Shown: positions 1 to 9,226 of the stretch, in pieces
How positions within the stretch are numbered: position 1 is the first letter of the stretch
Layout of the letters: the number at the start of each line of letters is the position of its first letter
Assembly: GCF_944325745.1 (NCBI RefSeq)
Contig: NZ_CALVBG010000003.1
Coordinates: 1 to 41,711, forward strand
Origin: an uncultured Faecalicoccus sp.
GTDB lineage: Bacteria > Bacillota_I > Bacilli_A > Erysipelotrichales > Erysipelotrichaceae
Reading direction: 5' to 3'
Length of the DNA: 41,711 nucleotides
Made by a program: the position numbers and the translations under genes
The notes under the pieces: generated by a model
Database searches by the model: none
Told to the model about the DNA's origin: nothing
The model's input: the letters and a program-made list of their open reading frames with translations, nothing else

Positions 1-324
1 CCCCCAACTACTAATCTTAGATAAATAACCTTCACTTTCCTGTCTTGTTTTTCTTAACGAAGAAACAAATCTGGAAATTTCTTTTCCATCTTTAAAGCTG
101 ACAAAACTAGGAATACCCATGATTTCCAGTTCTTGAGCAAGATCCATCATTTCATCACGATCGATTTCGTAAAAATTAAAGTCTTCAAACTCTTTTTCTA
201 CTTCCGGCATAAAAGGTTTGATGAACATACAATCTCCACACCATTTCGTAGTGAACAACATAACACTAACGGCAGAAGACTGGATTGCTTGATCAAATTC
301 TTCTCTTGTATGAATCGTCATCAT
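1..324 (-). CDS. Thioredoxin-like protein, YtpP type (3' end cut by window edge)
   Basis: A small thiol-disulfide oxidoreductase of the thioredoxin fold, read from ATG at 324 and still open at base 1, so about 108 residues are visible and the C-terminus is missing. The active-site motif is WCGDC, with Asp in place of the thioredoxin Pro, and is followed by the cis-Pro segment GIPSF. The sequence through KDGKE and a charged helix resembles Bacillus YtpP more than classical TrxA. The start codon overlaps the trmB stop by four bases (ATGA), so it is translationally coupled as the last visible gene of pepV-trmB-thioredoxin. A cytoplasmic redox or stress role follows from the family; the substrate is unknown. 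Confidence 0.85.
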   Translation of the reverse strand, partial: MMTIHTREEFDQAIQSSAVSVMLFTTKWCGDCMFIKPFMPEVEKEFEDFNFYEIDRDEMMDLAQELEIMGIPSFVSFKDGKEISRFVSSLRKTRQESEGYLSKISSWG

Positions 325-959
325 TTTGCACCATCTCCTCTTTTAAATACACAACGATAAATCGGTTGACCCAAACGGATAAATTTTTCTTCATACTCTG
401 TAACAGCATCTTCGGGATGCGGATCCCGTCGATAATCAACATAGAATTCAGATAAAATAAATCCGGCATTCAAGAATTCGATGACAGAAAACTCAAAAAG
501 CGGTCCATTATCTGTTTTCATTTGAATTTCGCCATTTTTGCTTAAAAGCGATTGATAAACTTCTAAAAATCCTGCACTGCTCAATCGGCGTTTGGCATAA
601 CGCTTTTTGGGCCACGGATCACTAAAATTCAAATGCAGAACATCAATTTCCTGTTCGGCGAACCAGAGATTAAGATCCGCTGCATCTCCATGAATCAGAA
701 TCAAATTTTCACATTCTGATTCATCAAATTTTTTGGCAGCGATTCCGGCAGCGCTTTCATTTTTTTCTACCGCAATGAATAAATCATCCGGATAAAGTTT
801 GGCCATCTCTAAAGAGTAATTCCCTTTTCCGCATCCCAGCTCAACATGAAGTTTTGTATTCCCCGAACGCCAAGCCCCTCGATTTTCTTCAGGATGAGCT
901 GCTTTTTTTTGACTTTGTTCCAAATACTCAACAGCCCATTTTACTTTTCTCATTCGCAT
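321..959 (-). CDS. trmB: tRNA (guanine-N7-)-methyltransferase TrmB
   Basis: SAM-dependent methyltransferase making m7G46 in the tRNA variable loop. The start MRMRK at 959 matches the family N-terminus; a longer reading from 1001 would run into the end of pepV and was rejected. The SAM-binding loop ELGCGKGNY is near residues 40-48, and the family signature NFSDPWPKKRYAKRR is near residues 110-125. KTDN and TEYEEKF follow towards the C-terminus. At 212 residues it is of normal length. It begins one base after the pepV stop and ends overlapping the thioredoxin-like gene, so the three form one operon. Confidence 0.95.
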   Translation of the reverse strand: MRMRKVKWAVEYLEQSQKKAAHPEENRGAWRSGNTKLHVELGCGKGNYSLEMAKLYPDDLFIAVEKNESAAGIAAKKFDESECENLILIHGDAADLNLWFAEQEIDVLHLNFSDPWPKKRYAKRRLSSAGFLEVYQSLLSKNGEIQMKTDNGPLFEFSVIEFLNAGFILSEFYVDYRRDPHPEDAVTEYEEKFIRLGQPIYRCVFKRGDGAK

Positions 960-960
960 A

Positions 961-2337
961 CTAGCTACACAGCGAGACAATGGCCTCGGCATAGATGGCA
1001 ATCGAAAGAATCAAGCTATCCAATTTGATCCCTTCATCTCTTTGATGGCAGCTTCCTACAAATTGATCCGTCGTCTTTTCATCATTAGGAAATTCTGGCC
1101 CAAAAGAGACAAAGTTTTCAAATTTACGCGCATATGTACCTCCGCCTAACGTATAAGCACAAGAGAAAGTGTCATTTGTGTATTTTTGATATACACGCAT
1201 CAATTCTTTCACAAGCGTAGACTGAGGATCCACAAACAATGGAACGGAATCACTTTCCATTTCCGGAACAATGTGACTGTCTAATGCAGCACAATGTGTA
1301 TCAAATTGTTCCATAATCTCTTTTGCGTTCATATCATTTGGATAACGAATATCGATCAAGATCTTCGTTTCATTGTTTTCAATATCAACAATTCCGGTAT
1401 TCATTGTAAGGAAACCCATATATAACCCTTGTTTATAAATGCCTAACGGTTTTCCTTGCCAATCCTTTAGAATCTTGTACAAATCTTGAGCTAAACGATC
1501 ATTATAAGAAGTTCCCACAAAGTTTAACAGATGTAAAGCAGCATTTTCACCTAACCACGGAGTAGCAGCATGCGCAAAAACACCATCAATATGGAACGTT
1601 GTATCCTGGATAGAACCAGTCACTCCGTGTGATTTACAATAATAAGCAAACTCTTCTTTCTGTTGATCCGAGATTGCATCCATCGTACAGTCCGCTTTTC
1701 CAATCACGATGTTTGGCCGACTGCCGGCATGTAAGGATCGAATTGCCGTTTGATCCGATGATTTCAAAACGACGTGGAGTCCCCCTTTTTCCCCGTAAAT
1801 GACAGGAAAATCAGCATCCGGAACAAATCCAATATTAGGAATTTCTGCATGTTTCTTATAGTAGTCCATGCATTCCATTCCACTCTCTTCATCACAGCCT
1901 GTGATTAACATCACTCTTCGTTTTAAAGGAATGTTTTGTTCTTTGATGATTTTCAAAGCGTAATATGCCGCAAGTGCCGGTCCTTTATCATCCACAACTC
2001 CACGGCCAAATACATAACCATCATTGACGGTAACAGCTAACGGATCTTTGGTCCAGTCTTCTCCCACAGGAACGATATCCAAATGGCCCAAGATTCCTAA
2101 TGTTTCTTCTTGTTCACCATACTCGATGACTCCTGCATATCCATCCACATCTTTTGTACGAAAACCATCTCTTTCTCCGATAGCAAGCATAGTATCCAGT
2201 GCTTTACGACAGTTTTGCCCAAAAGGTGCGTTATCCGTCTTAGTAGAAAGATCTCGAGTCGATTCAATTGATACCAGTGATTCAAGATCTTTTAAGTATT
2301 CATTTGTCTTTTCTTTTGCAAGATTAATAAAGTCCAT
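961..2337 (-). CDS. pepV: Dipeptidase PepV-like (M20 metallopeptidase)
   Basis: Zinc-dependent dipeptidase of peptidase family M20, 458 residues, which would release amino acids from dipeptides in the cytosol. Metal-site motifs are visible in order: GHLDIVPVG (His85, Asp87), VVDDKGP (Asp116/117), CDEESGME (catalytic Glu and metal Glu around 150-151), a later PDADFP segment, and a C-terminal GSCHQRDE with the last metal His. The internal insertion corresponds to the lid domain of PepV. The start at 2337 has an AAGGGG ribosome-binding site eight bases upstream. It is the first gene of pepV-trmB-thioredoxin and is separated from pnp by a terminator. PepV rather than another M20A dipeptidase is the best reading; exact specificity cannot be read from sequence. 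Confidence 0.9.
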   Translation of the reverse strand: MDFINLAKEKTNEYLKDLESLVSIESTRDLSTKTDNAPFGQNCRKALDTMLAIGERDGFRTKDVDGYAGVIEYGEQEETLGILGHLDIVPVGEDWTKDPLAVTVNDGYVFGRGVVDDKGPALAAYYALKIIKEQNIPLKRRVMLITGCDEESGMECMDYYKKHAEIPNIGFVPDADFPVIYGEKGGLHVVLKSSDQTAIRSLHAGSRPNIVIGKADCTMDAISDQQKEEFAYYCKSHGVTGSIQDTTFHIDGVFAHAATPWLGENAALHLLNFVGTSYNDRLAQDLYKILKDWQGKPLGIYKQGLYMGFLTMNTGIVDIENNETKILIDIRYPNDMNAKEIMEQFDTHCAALDSHIVPEMESDSVPLFVDPQSTLVKELMRVYQKYTNDTFSCAYTLGGGTYARKFENFVSFGPEFPNDEKTTDQFVGSCHQRDEGIKLDSLILSIAIYAEAIVSLCS

Positions 2338-2358
2338 TTCGTCAACCCCTTCTCCGGT

Positions 2359-2367
2359 ATTTTATCA
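2359..2367 (-). promoter_or_regulatory. Candidate extended -10 promoter for pepV-trmB
   Basis: On the minus strand TGATAAAAT reads as an extended -10 (TG, one base, TAAAAT) about 20 bases before the pepV ATG. No good -35 is visible at 16-18 bases. It sits between the pnp terminator and pepV, where a promoter is expected. Confidence 0.35.
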
Positions 2368-2397
2368 TATTTGACTAGCACAAGAAATATAAGAGTT

Positions 2398-2426
2398 CAA
2401 AAAAAGGAGATCAAAATGACCTCCTT
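2398..2426 (-). terminator. Intrinsic terminator after pnp
   Basis: Minus-strand hairpin with AAGGAG paired to CTCCTT (arms at 2421-2426 and 2404-2409), extendable by TC/GA around a short loop, followed by seven Us. It lies directly downstream of the pnp stop and separates pnp from pepV. Confidence 0.8.
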
Positions 2427-2433
2427 ATCCATT

Positions 2434-4563
2434 TTATTCTTCTTCCTTTTTTGGCTTTGGCAACAACGCTTTGGCGCTGACATTAATTCTGCCTTTGTTA
2501 TCGATCTCGGTTACCTTAACATCGATAGTATCGCCAAGTTTCAAGACATCTTCAACCTTTTCTACACGGTGATGAGATATCTTTGAGATGTGTAATAAAC
2601 CATCTGTATTGCCAAACAAGTTGACAAATGCGCCAAACTTTTCAATACGTACAACTTTAGCGGTGTAAACATCACCCACTTTAGCTTCACGAACGATTTC
2701 AGAAATCATTTCTTTTGCTTTGTTGATGACATCATAATCGTGATGATAAATCACAACTTTTCCATCATCATCAATGTCGATCTTCACGTTATCGCATTGA
2801 GCAATGATCTCATTGATCATCTTTCCGCCAGGACCAATCACATCTTTGATCTTGTCCGGATCAATTTCCATCATAGCGATTTTTGGAGCATATGGGCTTA
2901 ATTCTTTACGAGGTTCAGGAATGCATGCCAGCATGTTCTCTAAGATCTCGAAACGAGCTTTATGAGCTTGTGCCAAGGCTTCTTCAAAGATCTCTTTTGT
3001 AATGCCGGTCACTTTGATATCCATTTGTAAAGCCGTGATTCCATTTTTTGTTCCTGCGACTTTGAAATCCATGTCCCCGAAATGGTCTTCCATACCTTGA
3101 ATATCCGTTAACACAGTATATTTTCCAGAATCATCATCCATGATCAATCCCATCGCAATACCAGCAACAGGCGCTTTGATCGGCACACCCGCTGCCATCA
3201 AAGACATCGTTCCGGCACAGATGCTTGCCTGAGAACTAGAACCATTGCTTTCCATTACATCCGCAACAGTACGGATCGTGTATGGGAATTCTTCTAAAGA
3301 AGGAAGAACTTGTAATAAAGCTCTTTCCCCTAAAGCGCCATGTCCAATTTCACGGCGTCCCGGACTTCCCATTCGACCAGTTTCCCCTACACAATAAGGA
3401 GGGAAGTTATAATGATGCATAAATCGTTTTGTTTCCACTTCCGTTAAATCATCAATGATCTGATTTTCATTGATAGCACCTAACGTAGTCGTTGAAAGGA
3501 CTTGTGTCTCTCCTCGCGTAAACAGTGCAGAACCATGAACGCGCGGCAAAAGATCCACTTGTGAATTCAACGGACGAATTTCGTCAATAGCTCGACCATC
3601 TGGACGTACTTTATCTTCAATGATCAAACGGCGTACTTCATCCGCTTCAATCGAACGACAAATCTCTTTGGTTTCTTTAACTGCTTTATTTTTATCCGCT
3701 TCAGACGCATATTCTTTCGCTTCGATCATCTGAACGGCTTCTTCTGTCAATTCATCGATCTTTCCGTATCTTTCCAACTTTTCTTTAATGGATACCGCTT
3801 CACGGATCTTAGTTTCAAAGGCATTACGAACTTCTTGATCCAATTCTTCATCCACTTTATACAAAGGAACTTCGCGTTTTGCCTTTCCGCAAGCAGCGAC
3901 GATTTCTTCTTGGAAAGCACATAATTTTTTGATTTGTTCATGCCCGAACATCAACGCAGCCAACATATCTTCTTCGCTGACTTCTTTGGCACCGGCTTCC
4001 ACCATGTTCAATGCTTGTTTTGTACCAGCTACTGTCAAATCAATATCACTCAATGCCGCTTGTTCAACACTTGGATTACAAATAAGTTCCCCATTAACAC
4101 GGCCCACTTTAACGCCTGCAATCGGTCCGTTGAATGGGATGTCACTGATACATAACGCTAAACTAGCACCAAACATAGCCGACATTTCAGCCGAACAATC
4201 CTGATCGACACTTAAAACCGTGTTCACAACCTGGACTTCATTCCGGAAGCCTTCTGCGAACAAAGGACGGATTGGACGGTCGATCATACGAGCTGTCAAT
4301 GTCGCATGCTCGCTAGGACGTCCTTCACGACGCAAGAACCCGCCCGGGATCTTACCCACGGAATACAATTTTTCTTCAAAACTTACTGTTAATGGAAAGA
4401 AATCAATTCCTTCCTTAGGCTGGTTTGCTGCACAAGCTGTGGATAATGTCACCGTATCTCCATAACGAACGATCACGGCCCCATCTGCCTGTTTCGCGAT
4501 TTCGCCAGTCTCTACTGTGATCCCCCGACCACAGAAATCTAAATGAAACTCTTGTTTCGCCAT
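2434..4563 (-). CDS. pnp: Polyribonucleotide nucleotidyltransferase (PNPase)
   Basis: Phosphorolytic 3'-5' exoribonuclease of mRNA decay, 709 residues, normal length. Two RNase PH-like domains are visible: the first from the N-terminus, the second after the all-alpha linker with FTRGETQVL and the [15 protein letters not shown] segment. The catalytic acidic patch is near [23 protein letters not shown] domain ([20 protein letters not shown]) and an S1 domain ([19 protein letters not shown]) end the protein. The start at 4563 has GAGAGG upstream. It follows rpsO, a widely conserved order, and is separated from it by a terminator that readthrough or a weak local promoter must overcome. Confidence 0.98.
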   Translation of the reverse strand: MAKQEFHLDFCGRGITVETGEIAKQADGAVIVRYGDTVTLSTACAANQPKEGIDFFPLTVSFEEKLYSVGKIPGGFLRREGRPSEHATLTARMIDRPIRPLFAEGFRNEVQVVNTVLSVDQDCSAEMSAMFGASLALCISDIPFNGPIAGVKVGRVNGELICNPSVEQAALSDIDLTVAGTKQALNMVEAGAKEVSEEDMLAALMFGHEQIKKLCAFQEEIVAACGKAKREVPLYKVDEELDQEVRNAFETKIREAVSIKEKLERYGKIDELTEEAVQMIEAKEYASEADKNKAVKETKEICRSIEADEVRRLIIEDKVRPDGRAIDEIRPLNSQVDLLPRVHGSALFTRGETQVLSTTTLGAINENQIIDDLTEVETKRFMHHYNFPPYCVGETGRMGSPGRREIGHGALGERALLQVLPSLEEFPYTIRTVADVMESNGSSSQASICAGTMSLMAAGVPIKAPVAGIAMGLIMDDDSGKYTVLTDIQGMEDHFGDMDFKVAGTKNGITALQMDIKVTGITKEIFEEALAQAHKARFEILENMLACIPEPRKELSPYAPKIAMMEIDPDKIKDVIGPGGKMINEIIAQCDNVKIDIDDDGKVVIYHHDYDVINKAKEMISEIVREAKVGDVYTAKVVRIEKFGAFVNLFGNTDGLLHISKISHHRVEKVEDVLKLGDTIDVKVTEIDNKGRINVSAKALLPKPKKEEE

Positions 4564-4591
4564 ACTTTACCTCTCTTTTTTTACCTTTGTA

Positions 4592-4620
4592 AGTGTACCA
4601 TAAGAAATACACAAAAAAAA
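4592..4620 (-). promoter_or_regulatory. Weak candidate promoter for pnp
   Basis: Minus strand: TGG-TACACT extended -10 (TACACT at 4592-4597) with a T-run 17 bases upstream as a poor -35. The T-run is also the U-tail of the rpsO terminator, so this may be chance. Confidence 0.25.
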
Positions 4621-4638
4621 GTAATCTTTCGATTACTT
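4613..4638 (-). terminator. Intrinsic terminator after rpsO
   Basis: Minus-strand hairpin AAGTAATC-GAAA-GATTACTT followed by eight Us. The stem includes the rpsO stop codon (TAA, 4633-4635), and the loop is a GNRA tetraloop. It partly separates rpsO from pnp. Confidence 0.9.
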
Positions 4639-4899
4639 TCTCAGACCTAATTTAGAAATCAAAGTCTTATAACGTTCCAAATCTTTGTTCTTAAGGTAAG
4701 CCAACATGTTTTTACGGCGTCCAACCATTTTCATCAAACCTCTTTGAGAATGATAATCATGTTTGTGTTCCTTAAAATGCTCTGTTAAACGGTTGATTTG
4801 GGCAGTTAATACCGCGATCTGTACTTCTGGAGAACCTGTATCTCCTTCATGGATCGCATACTCTTTCATGATTGCTTGCTTTTCAGCTTTCAATAACAT
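4633..4899 (-). CDS. rpsO: 30S ribosomal protein S15
   Basis: Binds the central domain of 16S rRNA and helps nucleate 30S platform assembly. The 88 residues start at MLLKAEKQ (4899), with AGGAGG seven bases upstream; a longer reading from 4956 has no family support. The conserved [29 protein letters not shown] and [10 protein letters not shown] segments are all present. It precedes pnp as in many bacteria. It appears to be transcribed from a promoter inside the hemW 3' end, and its leader can fold against the start region (see the leader entry). Confidence 0.98.
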   Translation of the reverse strand: MLLKAEKQAIMKEYAIHEGDTGSPEVQIAVLTAQINRLTEHFKEHKHDYHSQRGLMKMVGRRKNMLAYLKNKDLERYKTLISKLGLRK

Positions 4900-4973
4900 A
4901 ATTCTTCCTCCTCTATTGTGCACTAATGATCCAGGAGAAAGGTCGGAAGAATCCAAACTCTTAGATCAAAAGC
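4900..4973 (-). promoter_or_regulatory. rpsO 5' leader with SD-pairing element
   Basis: The leader between the predicted start of transcription and the rpsO ATG contains ATTCTTCC (minus strand, 4945-4952). This is exactly complementary to GGAAGAAT next to the ATG (4901-4908), which overlaps the last two bases of the AGGAGG ribosome-binding site. Such a helix could hide the start site. S15 is autogenously regulated in several bacteria, but no S15-binding motif was proven here. Confidence 0.4.
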
Positions 4974-4979
4974 TCATAA

Positions 4980-5008
4980 ATAATATCAATTTTCATCTAA
5001 AAAATCAA
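4980..5008 (-). promoter_or_regulatory. Promoter for rpsO inside the hemW 3' end
   Basis: Minus strand: -35 TTGATT (5003-5008), 17-base spacer, -10 TATTAT (4980-4985). It overlaps the hemW stop codon and leaves a leader of roughly 75 bases before rpsO. Near-consensus boxes and ideal spacing support it. Confidence 0.6.
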
Positions 5009-6077
5009 CTAAAATCGTATTTAGAATCTCCATCCCCTTTTCGGTAGGAGCCAGTCGTTTGTTTTCCCATCGCAGATAAGTTCCTAAATAGTGATTTAAA
5101 ACTTTTTGATAGCGCTCAAAAAAGTTGATCCCGTAACGTTTTTCCCAGGCAGAAACATCCAATCCAAATTGGGTGCGCAACGACATCATGATCGCATCAA
5201 AAGCTCTTTCATCCTTAGTTTCAGATAAAAAGGAAGGCATCGGACCACGGATACAATAAGCGTTGATATCTTTCGTATTCTCATAAAGAATCCCCTTTTC
5301 TCTTCCTGTCGCTCCACAACCAATTCCATAAAAATCCTGGTCTGTCCAGTAAACGAGATTGTGCTTGGAATATCGATGATTTCTAGTAAAAGAACTAATT
5401 TCATAATGCTCGAAACCGTGTTCCTTGCATAGCTTCACGATTTCTTCAAACATATCTGCTTCTAAATCTTCATCGCAAGGAAGAATTCCTTGTTTTCCAA
5501 ATATCGAGTTTTCTTCGATCTGCAGCGAATAGATCGATAGATGATCGACCCCAAGGGAAAAGAATATTTTCAGATCTTGTATAACATCATCAAGAGATTG
5601 GTCCGGCAGTCCATACATCAGATCAATGGATAAATTATCAAAGCCCAACTTCTGGCACAGATCAATAGCTTCCAACGCTTGTTTGGCATTATGGGGTCTA
5701 CCTATTTTTTTTAAAAGCCGATCTTGAAAACTTTGAACTCCGATGCTCAAACGATTGACTCCCCATTCGTGAAACATTTGCAGTTGATCTTTTGTGATAT
5801 ATTCTGGATTACATTCCACGGTCCATTCATGATCCTCGGTTAATGATCCGGAAAAAGAAAGCGCTAAATCAGCAAACATTTCTTTGGATAAAAGATTCGG
5901 TGTACCTCCGCCAAAATATAACGTATCCAATTTTGAGATCGTCTTATTTTGAATCTCTTTTTTTATTTGATCCAGCCACTTCGTCTTTAGATCATCCGTC
6001 GCAAGCCTTTTACAAAATCCGCAATAGTAACAAATACTTCCACAAAACGGAATATGGACATAACACGATCTTGGCAT
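4986..6077 (-). CDS. hemW: Radical SAM heme chaperone HemW (HemN-like)
   Basis: A 363-residue radical SAM protein of the HemN/HemW family. The 4Fe-4S cluster motif is CGSICYYC (Cys12, Cys16, Cys19), with an extra Cys two residues later, followed by GGGTPNLL and the family segments RLSIGVQSFQ and DLMYGLPDQS. The short N-terminus beginning PRSCYVHIPF, without the extra N-terminal region of true HemN, fits HemW, which delivers heme to respiratory enzymes rather than oxidising coproporphyrinogen. Older annotation would call it an oxygen-independent coproporphyrinogen oxidase. Its ATG overlaps the lepA stop by one base (TAATG), so the pair is coupled. Confidence 0.88.
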   Translation of the reverse strand: MPRSCYVHIPFCGSICYYCGFCKRLATDDLKTKWLDQIKKEIQNKTISKLDTLYFGGGTPNLLSKEMFADLALSFSGSLTEDHEWTVECNPEYITKDQLQMFHEWGVNRLSIGVQSFQDRLLKKIGRPHNAKQALEAIDLCQKLGFDNLSIDLMYGLPDQSLDDVIQDLKIFFSLGVDHLSIYSLQIEENSIFGKQGILPCDEDLEADMFEEIVKLCKEHGFEHYEISSFTRNHRYSKHNLVYWTDQDFYGIGCGATGREKGILYENTKDINAYCIRGPMPSFLSETKDERAFDAIMMSLRTQFGLDVSAWEKRYGINFFERYQKVLNHYLGTYLRWENKRLAPTEKGMEILNTILVDFLDEN

Positions 6078-7879
6078 TATTCATCATCCATCGAAAGAAC
6101 TGCCATAAAAGCTTCCTGAGGAATTTCAACCGAACCAACTTTTTTCATTCGTTTCTTTCCTTCTTTCTGCTTTTCTAACAGCTTTTTCTTTCGCGAGATA
6201 TCTCCGCCATAACATTTGGCCAAGACATTTTTTCGAAGGGCTTTAATATTGGTACGAGCGATGATCTTTCCTCCGATGGCCGCCTGAACCGGAATCTCAA
6301 ACTGCTGTTTGGGGATTATCTTTTTAAGTTTGATGGTCATCGCATTCCCGCGATTATAGGCAAAATCTTTAAAGACGATCGTACTCAAAGCATCAATAAC
6401 TTGTCCGTTCAGTAAAATATCCATTTTCACCAACGCACTCGGTTTATAGCGGCTGAAATGATAATCCAGACTTGCATATCCTTTTGTGTATGATTTCATC
6501 TTGTCAAAAAAGTCATAAATGATTTCGCTTAACGGAAGTTCATAGACCATATTCATTCGGAGATCATCGATCACCTGCATATCAATATATTCGCCGCGTT
6601 TGGCCTGACATAACTCCATCATAGCTCCTACATAATCTTTAGGAACCATGATCTCAGCACGTACATAAGGTTCTTCGATATGATCGATATTTTGAGCCGG
6701 CGGCAAAGCGCTCGGATTGTCAATGGCAATCATGGTCTTGTCTGTTTTATAGACATGATAGATAACAGAGGGCGAAGTTGCGATCAGATCCAAGTTGTAT
6801 TCTCTTTCCAGTCTTTCTTCCACGACATCCATATGCAGCAAGCCTAAAAAGCCGCAACGAAAGCCAAAACCTAAAGCTTGCGATGTTTCCGGCTCAAAGG
6901 TTAAAGAAGCATCGTTCAGTTTTAGTTTAGAAAGCGCTTCTTTTAAATCCTCATATCGGGCATTGTCAACTGGGTAAAGCCCGCAGTACACCATGGGATT
7001 CATTTCGCGATATCCATGTAAAGGGGCATCACAAGGATCCCCGGCACATGTGATCGTGTCCCCCACACGAACATCTTCAATATTTTTGATGGCCGCACTG
7101 ATCCAGCCGACTTCCCCCGTTTGAAGAGAATCTTTGACAATTTCTTTCGGTGTCCGGACACCAACATCGATGACTTCGTATTCTGCTCCAGTTGCCATGA
7201 AGCGGATTTTATCTTTTGGTTTGATCGAGCCGTTTTTCACACTGACAAAAGCAATAACCCCCCGATAAGAATCATAAAGGCTGTCAAAGACCAAAGCTTG
7301 CAACGGCGCTTGCGGATCTCCGGAAGGAGCCGGAAGTTTTTCAACGATCTGTTCAAGAACCTGATCGACATTCAATCCCGATTTGGCGCTGATCTCTACG
7401 GCATCGCTGCAATCCAATCCAATCAAATTTTCAATTTCCTCTTTGACAACGTCCGGCTGTGCACTTGGTAAATCTACTTTATTTAGAACAGGAAGGATCT
7501 CCAAATCATTCTCTAAAGCTAAATATACATTGGCGAGCGTCTGCGCCTGCACTCCTTGGGCAGCATCCACGACAAGAACCGCCCCGTCACAGGCTGCCAA
7601 AGAACGTGAAACTTCGTAGCTAAAATCCACATGCCCAGGTGTATCAATCAAATGAAAAATATAATCTTCTCCATTTTTAGCGTGGTAGATCAATTGTACG
7701 GCATTAAGTTTGATCGTGATCCCGCGCTCGCGTTCTAAATCCATAGAATCTAAGATTTGATCGCGCATTTCACGTTTTTCTACCGTATCAGTCAGCTCCA
7801 AGATTCGATCCGCCAACGTAGATTTACCGTGATCGATATGTGCGATTATCGAAAAATTACGTATATGTTTCTGATCCAT
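6077..7879 (-). CDS. lepA: Elongation factor 4 (LepA)
   Basis: Ribosome-associated translational GTPase that back-translocates or remodels stalled ribosomes. The start chosen is [10 protein letters not shown] at 7879 because GAGGTGA lies seven bases upstream. An ATG 18 bases earlier overlaps fmt and lacks a site. G1 AHIDHGKST is at residues 13-21, RGITIK near 53, [14 protein letters not shown] for G3 and NKVDLPSA for G4. The C-terminal LepA-specific domain includes [26 protein letters not shown]-type residues ([12 protein letters not shown] visible). About 600 residues, normal length. It lies between fmt and hemW in one operon. Confidence 0.98.
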   Translation of the reverse strand: MDQKHIRNFSIIAHIDHGKSTLADRILELTDTVEKREMRDQILDSMDLERERGITIKLNAVQLIYHAKNGEDYIFHLIDTPGHVDFSYEVSRSLAACDGAVLVVDAAQGVQAQTLANVYLALENDLEILPVLNKVDLPSAQPDVVKEEIENLIGLDCSDAVEISAKSGLNVDQVLEQIVEKLPAPSGDPQAPLQALVFDSLYDSYRGVIAFVSVKNGSIKPKDKIRFMATGAEYEVIDVGVRTPKEIVKDSLQTGEVGWISAAIKNIEDVRVGDTITCAGDPCDAPLHGYREMNPMVYCGLYPVDNARYEDLKEALSKLKLNDASLTFEPETSQALGFGFRCGFLGLLHMDVVEERLEREYNLDLIATSPSVIYHVYKTDKTMIAIDNPSALPPAQNIDHIEEPYVRAEIMVPKDYVGAMMELCQAKRGEYIDMQVIDDLRMNMVYELPLSEIIYDFFDKMKSYTKGYASLDYHFSRYKPSALVKMDILLNGQVIDALSTIVFKDFAYNRGNAMTIKLKKIIPKQQFEIPVQAAIGGKIIARTNIKALRKNVLAKCYGGDISRKKKLLEKQKEGKKRMKKVGSVEIPQEAFMAVLSMDDE

Positions 7880-7889
7880 ATCATCACCT

Positions 7890-8822
7890 CTATTCACAAG
7901 TTGTGTTGATCAAAGAGCGACCTTGTCCGTTGGCAAAATCAGCTCCTGATACAACCGGTTTCCCTTCCATTTGGCAACGAATAATTTCAAGAACACCATG
8001 ATGTAAGGAAAGACCATAACCATTTTTGTATTTCCCAATAAAACAGAAAGGTTTATCAATAGTTTCGACATGATAATGTGCTTCTAAAATTTTGAATTTT
8101 CGTTGATTCACAATCACATATCCTCCGGGTTCCAAGGAAAGAGCGCGAATTTGCGCAAAAATCTCAGAATCGGATCTTGACAAATCAATTTTTTCGTCTT
8201 CCTTTGAAATTTTCTGAGCATACGTGACCAAAGCTTCATCTTGTTCGGTATAACAAGCATCGTCTCTACAGATCTTATCAAAATCACGAATCAGTAGACG
8301 ACTGGCGGCATCTGCCATTTTTTCGAACAGAGAAGTCGTAGTCTCTTCTTCATCCAGGATAATTTTTTCCGTAGAAAATACCGGTCCTGCATCCATTTTA
8401 GACACCATTTTCATCAAACTCATGCCCGATTCTTGGTCTTGATTCCAAACAGCCCTTTGAATCGGCGCTGCTCCTCGATATTTGGGCAAAAGAGATCCAT
8501 GAAGATTGACACAGCCAAATCGCGGTGCCTTCAAAATTTCTTCAGGAACTAACTGTCCATAAGCACAAGTTATGATCAAATCCGATTTTAGTTGTAATAT
8601 CGGATCAAAATCCTCTTTAATTCTCTGCGGTTGAAAAACGGGGATCTCATGCTCCAGGGCACACTCTTTCACAGGTGAATAAACGATCTGTTGTTTTCGG
8701 CCGACTTTGCGATCAGGCTGGGTCACAACAAGGTCAATTGAAATTCCCGCATGTAATATATTTTCCAGTAAAGTTTTGGCAATCATGGGTGTTCCCATGA
8801 AAACAGTACGAACATGTTTCAT
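7890..8822 (-). CDS. fmt: Methionyl-tRNA formyltransferase
   Basis: Formylates initiator Met-tRNA using 10-formyl-tetrahydrofolate. The start [12 protein letters not shown] at 8822 has GGAGG eight bases upstream; an open stretch continues upstream but runs into the promoter. Formyltransferase fold markers are [15 protein letters not shown], the Asn/His/Asp catalytic set around that loop, and SKMDAGPV. The C-terminal tRNA-binding domain contains SLEPGGYV. At 310 residues it is normal. It is first in fmt-lepA-hemW and divergent from rpsT. Confidence 0.96.
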   Translation of the reverse strand: MKHVRTVFMGTPMIAKTLLENILHAGISIDLVVTQPDRKVGRKQQIVYSPVKECALEHEIPVFQPQRIKEDFDPILQLKSDLIITCAYGQLVPEEILKAPRFGCVNLHGSLLPKYRGAAPIQRAVWNQDQESGMSLMKMVSKMDAGPVFSTEKIILDEEETTTSLFEKMADAASRLLIRDFDKICRDDACYTEQDEALVTYAQKISKEDEKIDLSRSDSEIFAQIRALSLEPGGYVIVNQRKFKILEAHYHVETIDKPFCFIGKYKNGYGLSLHHGVLEIIRCQMEGKPVVSGADFANGQGRSLINTTCE

Positions 8823-8846
8823 TCCCATTTCCTCCAGTCCTGAGCT

Positions 8847-8852
8847 ATTATA
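8847..8852 (-). promoter_or_regulatory. Candidate -10 box for fmt-lepA-hemW
   Basis: Minus strand TATAAT at 8847-8852, about 25 bases before the fmt ATG. The hexamer 17 bases upstream (AACACA) is a poor -35. It lies back-to-back with the rpsT promoter. Confidence 0.4.
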
Positions 8853-8873
8853 CCCTATTTTTTCGAACTTGTG

Positions 8874-8902
8874 TTGCATTGGAAAAGATATTTTGTTATA
8901 AT
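8874..8902 (+). promoter_or_regulatory. Promoter for rpsT
   Basis: TTGCAT (8874-8879), 17-base spacer, TATAAT (8897-8902), with transcription expected near 8909. The consensus -10 and ideal spacing make this one of the clearest promoters in the window. Confidence 0.8.
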
Positions 8903-8934
8903 TCAAAAGCAATTTAAGTCAGGAGGTGCAAGCC

Positions 8935-9198
8935 ATGCCACAAATTAAATCGCAAAAGAAACGTGTTAAAACCAATAACAAAGCGCACAAATTAGTTGTA
9001 TCCAAGAAAAGTGCACTGAAAACTTCGATCAAGAAAGTTTTAGCTGCCGTTGATGCCAACGATAAAGAAGCTGCGATCGCAGCTTATAACGAATGCTCTT
9101 CAAAATTGGATAAAGCTGTCGCTAAAGGAGTTCATCATAAGAACTATGCAAGCCGACAGAAATCACGTCTTGCTGCAGCTATTAATAATATGAAATAA
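8935..9198 (+). CDS. rpsT: 30S ribosomal protein S20
   Basis: Primary-binding small ribosomal subunit protein, 87 residues. The start MPQIKSQKKRVKTNNKAH at 8935 has AGGAGG eight bases upstream; an in-frame GTG inside that site at 8926 was rejected. The conserved lysine-rich helices SALKTSIKKVL and KGVHHKNYASRQKSRL are present. It stands alone on the plus strand between fmt and holA, with its own promoter and terminator. Confidence 0.98.
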   Translation: MPQIKSQKKRVKTNNKAHKLVVSKKSALKTSIKKVLAAVDANDKEAAIAAYNECSSKLDKAVAKGVHHKNYASRQKSRLAAAINNMK

Positions 9199-9226
9199 AA
9201 AGTTTCCAGTTCGGAAACTTTTTTTA
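9197..9226. terminator. Bidirectional terminator between rpsT and holA
   Basis: Stem AAGTTTCC (9200-9207) with GGAAACTT (9213-9220) and a five-base loop. A T-run follows on the plus strand, and an A-run precedes it, giving Us on the minus strand. The holA stop lies in the T-run, so the hairpin can serve both convergent genes. Confidence 0.88.

Noticed and set aside
2371-2586. Plus-strand frame antisense to the 3' end of pnp
   Set aside because: It is a shadow of the pnp coding sequence and reads through the pnp terminator.
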